Translations under genes and position numbers: made by a program | From: CBIHON01 sp966211965 | Lineage (GTDB): Bacteria; Pseudomonadota; Gammaproteobacteria; Burkholderiales; Burkholderiaceae_D | Length of the DNA stretch: 64,000 nucleotides | Assembly (NCBI GenBank): GCA_966211965.1 | Contig: CBIHON010000025.1 | Span: 1-64,000 of the forward strand | Direction of reading: 5' to 3' | Shown here: positions 60,836 through 64,000 of the stretch, piece by piece | Layout of the letters: every line of letters begins with the position of its first letter | How positions within the stretch are numbered: the stretch's first letter is position 1 | Notes under the pieces: model-generated | The model's database searches: none | Told to the model about the DNA's origin: nothing | The model's input: the letters and a program-made list of their open reading frames with translations, nothing else

Positions 60836-61219
60836 CTACGGGATAGAACGCAATCTGTCTATAGTTGCAAACGCGTCTTTTCGTTTCTCTCCCAGGAACA
60901 TAGCAGCGAATCCGTAAGCATCTTGCCAGTTAGGAAAAGCCATGGAGAATATCTCCAATTTCTTTTCAAGTTCTGCTGCAACTTCGTCGGTAGGTGTGGA
61001 CTCCCGAATCACGCCATCTAAGACCATCGCTTGAATAGTGACTTTTAGCATCGCAAGAAATTTTGAATACGATTCCTGCCCCTTATCTCGACCGAACAGT
61101 GTTTTCCTTCCGGCATTCTTTGTGACATCAGCCATAGCCATGACTAACTTGGTTAGCGCGTTATACGTGTGGGGTGTCATTAGGCGCAACTGTTCTTCGA
61201 ACATGCGAATTCCTGCCAT
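60836..61219 (-). CDS. Hypothetical protein near the right end of the element
   Basis: 127 residues, mostly helical (FEEQLRLMTPHTYNALTKLVMAMADVTKNAGRK, KLEIFSMAFPNWQDAYGFAAMFLG). It is the only minus-strand gene of the element and converges with the zinc-ribbon gene. AGGGAG precedes its ATG. No family recognised. Confidence 0.6.
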   Translation of the reverse strand: MAGIRMFEEQLRLMTPHTYNALTKLVMAMADVTKNAGRKTLFGRDKGQESYSKFLAMLKVTIQAMVLDGVIRESTPTDEVAAELEKKLEIFSMAFPNWQDAYGFAAMFLGEKRKDAFATIDRLRSIP

Positions 61220-61308
61220 ATTTATCTCCCTGAGCTTTGGATGCGTCTGATATTAGCCGGGAAAACTTGCGAGGAGCCTACGCCCGGAAAACTGCGTATT
61301 GACAAAAT

Positions 61309-61329
61309 CGGGTTACATGAGGGTTACAC
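61309..61329. repeat. Paired GGTTACA sites, right
   Basis: CGGGTTACATGAGGGTTACAC, preceded by TTGACAAAA, resembles the pair at 54431-54453 in both sequence and spacing. It lies 58 bp inside the right direct repeat. Confidence 0.4.
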
Positions 61330-61386
61330 AACTTCCGGAAAGCAAAAAGCCCAATCACATTGACTGGGCTAAGTACTTGATTTTAT

Positions 61387-61462
61387 TGGTGGGCTGTGAG
61401 TGGCTCGAACACTCGACCTACGGATTAAGAGTCCGCTGCTCTACCAACTGAGCTAACAACCC
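61387..61462 (-). tRNA. tRNA-Lys (anticodon CTT)
   Basis: 76 nt including an encoded CCA end. Acceptor stem GGGTTGT/ACAGCCC, D arm GCTC-AGTTGGTA-GAGC, anticodon loop CTCTTAA (anticodon CTT), T arm GAGTG-TTCGAGC-CACTC. The 3' half (61387-61435) is the attR repeat, so integration preserved the gene. Confidence 0.97.
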
Positions 61463-61638
61463 AACGAGACCGGGATTATAGCCGGATTTTAGGAGAGAAG
61501 GAAGGGAGAAACGCAGGTCGGATGAGACGGAGGGACGCTGTAATGCTCAACAGAAAAATTCCAGCCTTGATTCTTTTCTGTGATTTTGAGCAAAATGCCT
61601 TTGGTGCAGTTTTAATGAATGAAATAGGCCAAGGGCCC

Positions 61639-61749
61639 ATGGTCAAACGCCATGTGTCCAGCCTGCTCGCCAAACTGGATGTGAGAACTCATGTCCAAGC
61701 GGCGGCGAAAGCGGTTGATCTGGGTTTGATCGACGCGCTGCGGGGATGA
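61639..61749 (+). pseudogene. LuxR-type HTH remnant
   Basis: MVKRHVSSLLAKLDVRTHVQAAAKAVDLGLID matches the end of a NarL/LuxR-family response regulator (TVKRHVSNLLAKLDVRTR.QAA.KA). The rest of the gene is absent. The frame continues upstream to 61522 with unrelated residues. Remainder of 61463-61970 holds nothing else. Confidence 0.7.
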
Positions 61750-61970
61750 CTCATGTTGCCCGCAGCATCGTCTAGAGCCTGCTTGAGTTCATAGCAGACT
61801 CTAGCCGTATTGCAGCGGCGCCCGAGTGCATCAAGACGGGAGAAAAGTTTTGCCGTTCCGGCCGGGAGCGAAAGCGGGAAGTTGACCGGGTTGCCGTCCA
61901 TGTCCATCATTTTTGAAAATGCGGTGCGCGGTAAAATCACGCGGTTGAATCTTATCCTTGCATCAATAAG

Positions 61971-63185
61971 ATGAAAAATCCGCTGCTCGAATACCGCGCT
62001 TTCCTGTATTTTTTTCTTGGCCGCGTCGCCACCACCATGGCCAACCAGATGATGATGGTGGTGCTGGCCTGGCAGATGTACGACCTGACCCACAGCGCCT
62101 ATGACCTCGGAATGGTCGGACTCGCGCAATTTCTTCCCGCGCTTGCCTTGTCGCTGGCGGCGGGCCATGTTGCCGATCGTTTCGATCGGCGCCGTGTGCT
62201 TGCCTGGTGCCTGGGTGGGCAATTGCTGGTCACGATCGGTTTGATCGCAGGCACGCTGGGCGGCTGGTTGAGCCGTGAGGCAATCCTGATCGCATCGCTT
62301 GTGCTGGGCGCCGCCAAGGCGTTCCAAATGCCGACCCAGCAGGCGCTGGGCCCGCTGCTGGTTCCCGCCGCAGTATTGCCGCGAGCGCTGGCCGCTTCTG
62401 CAGCCGGTGCGCAAGCAGCCATCATCCTGGGGCCGGCGCTGGGCGGATTCATTTATGTGGCGGGCGCGCACGTGGCGTATGGGGTATCGGCCATGCTGTT
62501 TGTGCTTGCCATCGGTTTTGTCTCGGTGATTCTGCTCGACCATGTGCCTGGTCCGCGCGAACCGGTGAACCTTAAAAATCTGTTTGCCGGCATCGCCTTC
62601 ATCTGGCAGCGCAAGGAAGTCCTGGGCGCGATTTCGCTTGATTTGTTTGCAGTATTGCTGGGCGGTGCGGTCGCGCTGCTGCCGATTTTTGCGAAGGACA
62701 TTTTGCATGTCGGCCCTTGGGGACTCGGCTTGCTGCGCTCGGCGCCGGCGGCCGGCGCATTGTCCATGTCGCTCTATCTCGCGCACCATCCGATTCAGCG
62801 CCGTGTCGGGGCGGCGATGTTCGGTTCGGTCGCTATATATGGTCTTGCCACCCTCGTCTTCGCGCTGTCGACTTCATTCATGCTGTCGCTGTTTGCATTG
62901 GCCGTCACCGGCGCATTCGACATGGTCAGTGTCGTGATTCGCCAATCGCTGGTGCAACTGGAAACACCGAATGACATGCGCGGCAGGGTGAGCGCGGTCA
63001 ATTCTATTTTTATCGGCGCATCGAATCAACTGGGCGAATTCGAATCGGGTCTTACGGCGGGCTGGTTCGGCGCTGTGCCGTCGGTGCTGATCGGCGGACT
63101 TGGCACCTTGCTCGTGGTAGGCGTGTGGATGAAGTTGTTTCCAGCGCTGGCAAGACGAGAACGTCTGGCGTGCACCGGTTCTTGA
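61971..63185 (+). CDS. MFS transporter, EntS-like exporter type
   Basis: 404 residues with about twelve transmembrane segments. MFS motif A-type loop HVADRFDRRRVLAW between TM2 and TM3, and RGRVSAVNSIFIGASNQLGEFESGLTAGWFGAVPSVLIGG at TM10-11 resembles the EntS/enterobactin exporter and its DHA3 relatives. The substrate is unknown; no siderophore genes nearby. No good ribosome site before the ATG. Confidence 0.9.
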   Translation: MKNPLLEYRAFLYFFLGRVATTMANQMMMVVLAWQMYDLTHSAYDLGMVGLAQFLPALALSLAAGHVADRFDRRRVLAWCLGGQLLVTIGLIAGTLGGWLSREAILIASLVLGAAKAFQMPTQQALGPLLVPAAVLPRALAASAAGAQAAIILGPALGGFIYVAGAHVAYGVSAMLFVLAIGFVSVILLDHVPGPREPVNLKNLFAGIAFIWQRKEVLGAISLDLFAVLLGGAVALLPIFAKDILHVGPWGLGLLRSAPAAGALSMSLYLAHHPIQRRVGAAMFGSVAIYGLATLVFALSTSFMLSLFALAVTGAFDMVSVVIRQSLVQLETPNDMRGRVSAVNSIFIGASNQLGEFESGLTAGWFGAVPSVLIGGLGTLLVVGVWMKLFPALARRERLACTGS

Positions 63186-63247
63186 GCCTTGCAGCATGAA
63201 TCACAGCGCGAGCGTGCCGCACCTCCATTGAGCGTTCGCGGACAAGG

Positions 63248-63472
63248 GTGTTATCCATCATTTCGTCGGTGCATACCCTGCGGCTGCATGTCATTGTGAA
63301 AGGCATGGAAACCGCCGCGCAGCTGCAGTATCTGACGCACCCTGATTGCGACCTGATGCAGGGCTATTACTTCAGTCGCCCGCCGCCGGGAACGGCGTTC
63401 GAACAGATGCGGGCGGAAGAAGAGGGAAGCGTGGGGGCGCCGTTGCACACCTTGCTGGCCGTCTATCGATAA
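63248..63472 (+). pseudogene. EAL-domain phosphodiesterase remnant
   Basis: The frame contains LHVIVKGMETAAQLQYLTH, then CDLMQGYYFSRPPPGTAFEQM, which is the C-terminal end of an EAL c-di-GMP phosphodiesterase (VIAEGVETxxQLxxL, CDxxQGYxxSRPxP). The catalytic EAL part is missing. No upstream in-frame gene. Confidence 0.75.
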
Positions 63473-63509
63473 TTGCGCGGCGAGCGCGCCGGTCTGCTAT
63501 GGCTGATGG

Positions 63510-64000
63510 TCACGGCGCCTGCGCCAATTCCCGTGTCACTTTTTCGATACCTTTGATGACGCGCGCCAAGCGGTCGAAATCGATCTTGTCGACTGTGTCT
63601 TCTTCCGTGTGGTATTGCATGTGGCGGAAAGGCGCGGTATCGGTAATCATCAATCCCGGATAACCGAATTCCCTATAAGACCAGTGATCGGACCAGTCGA
63701 TTCCCGGGATGAAGGCCGGGGCGGCCACGCCTTCCGAAGGAAAGGCGGCGTTTTTGCGAAACGATGCAACGGTCCGATGCACCAAGGCGCGGGATTCGAG
63801 CGTACCGACAAAGCCGATGAAATTCCCGGTGTCCGGATACAGCATGTTGAAGGGGAAGGGGTAGCGTTGGCTGCCCTTTTCTTCCGAGTAGTAGCCCATG
63901 GTTTCCAGCGAGAGCATCGCCACTACGTTCTCCCCGCGGGCGTGCAAATCGCTGGCATGGACCCAGCTTCCCATTTGGGTGGTTTTGAAATATGGCGGTT
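63510..64000 (-). CDS. M28-family aminopeptidase, C-terminal part
   Basis: 163 codons are inside the window and the frame continues past base 64000 (upstream reading PPYFKTTQMGSWVHA). Conserved M28 blocks: MLSLETMGYYSEEKGSQ (metal Glu region), GIDWSDHWSYREFGYPGLMITDTAPFRHMQYHTEEDTVDKI (the metal Asp and His ligands). These are zinc aminopeptidases, often secreted; the N-terminus is not visible. It converges with the EAL remnant. Confidence 0.9.
   Translation of the reverse strand, partial: PPYFKTTQMGSWVHASDLHARGENVVAMLSLETMGYYSEEKGSQRYPFPFNMLYPDTGNFIGFVGTLESRALVHRTVASFRKNAAFPSEGVAAPAFIPGIDWSDHWSYREFGYPGLMITDTAPFRHMQYHTEEDTVDKIDFDRLARVIKGIEKVTRELAQAP

Larger units (their letters stand above)
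54257..61386. mobile_element. 7.13-kb integrative element in tRNA-Lys(CTT)
   Basis: The element is bounded by 49-bp direct repeats (54257-54305 and 61387-61435) that match the 3' half of tRNA-Lys. It contains a tyrosine integrase at the left end, a BrnT/BrnA toxin-antitoxin pair, a 450-residue unknown, an HTH protein, replication- or regulation-like genes, a ribbon-helix-helix-like small protein and a zinc-ribbon protein. There are no structural phage or conjugation genes, so it is a small genomic island or satellite that needs a helper if it moves between cells. Confidence 0.9.

Noticed and set aside
56191..61219. Known anti-phage defence system in the integrative element
   Set aside because: No nuclease, helicase, TIR, reverse transcriptase or other defence signature was seen apart from the BrnT/BrnA pair.

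Overview
The window is a chromosomal segment of a Betaproteobacterium, most like Burkholderiales/Oxalobacteraceae (Herbaspirillum/Collimonas/Herminiimonas type). I judge this from the moderately high GC, the homodimeric AceE, the lipoyl-domain-carrying E3 subunit, the betaproteobacterial proteasome homologue (BPH), the single-chain pyruvate carboxylase, and the general protein style. No rRNA is present, so the genus is inference.

Layout. 0-6.7 kb: amino-acid and housekeeping genes (start of a Leu/Ile/Val-type binding protein, an Lrp-type regulator convergent with dadA, holC, a DUF4124/glutaredoxin-like protein, prlC, folD). 6.7-13.8 kb: a pyruvate dehydrogenase operon aceE-aceF-BPH-lpdA with a good promoter, an overlapping palindrome and a strong terminator. 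13.9-18.6 kb: a GNAT enzyme, argD preceded by a probable transcription attenuator with an Arg-triplet leader peptide, a ferredoxin-reductase, a nucleoside-sugar-epimerase-like protein and a membrane protein. 19.3-25 kb: pyc, a DUF4198 protein and a GAF protein.

25-40 kb is the most unusual part. It holds an OmpA-like protein and a secreted protein with a zincin motif. It then holds two secreted proteins made entirely of ~31-residue curlin-like repeats (core QAGLLN = QxGxxN), an IS110 remnant, a LiaF-like membrane protein with a LytS/LytR pair, a recent duplicate of the first repeat protein, a small secreted protein, a CsgG/HfaB-like outer-membrane lipoprotein with a DUF4384-like tail, another small secreted protein and a DUF2807-like secreted protein. 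An ECF sigma factor, a membrane anti-sigma factor and a periplasmic caspase-like protein follow. The same motif, TGAACC-N16-CAACYT, stands upstream of the OmpA gene, both copies of the repeat gene and the sigma gene. I propose a curli-like secreted-fibre locus under this ECF sigma factor.

40-54 kb: a GntR regulator, two nitrate/sulfonate/taurine-type ABC importers, a PHP/DUF3604 protein, a DUF971 protein, a HEAT-repeat protein, a 2x[4Fe-4S] ferredoxin with an AprA-like flavoprotein, a Mop/TOBE protein like SsuF, a 51-residue protein and an RBBP9-type hydrolase. Together these look like an uptake and redox module for an organosulfur compound.

54.3-61.4 kb: a 7.13-kb integrative element in the 3' half of a tRNA-Lys(CTT) gene, bounded by 49-bp direct repeats. 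It carries a tyrosine integrase, a BrnT/BrnA toxin-antitoxin pair and unrecognised replication/regulation-like genes. 61.5-64 kb: a LuxR HTH remnant, an MFS exporter, an EAL-domain remnant and the 3' part of an M28 peptidase gene.

A family of ~110-126-bp imperfect palindromes occurs four times (32.2, 36.8, 36.9 and 45.7 kb), always at or after gene 3' ends. An unrelated long palindrome lies at 48.8 kb.
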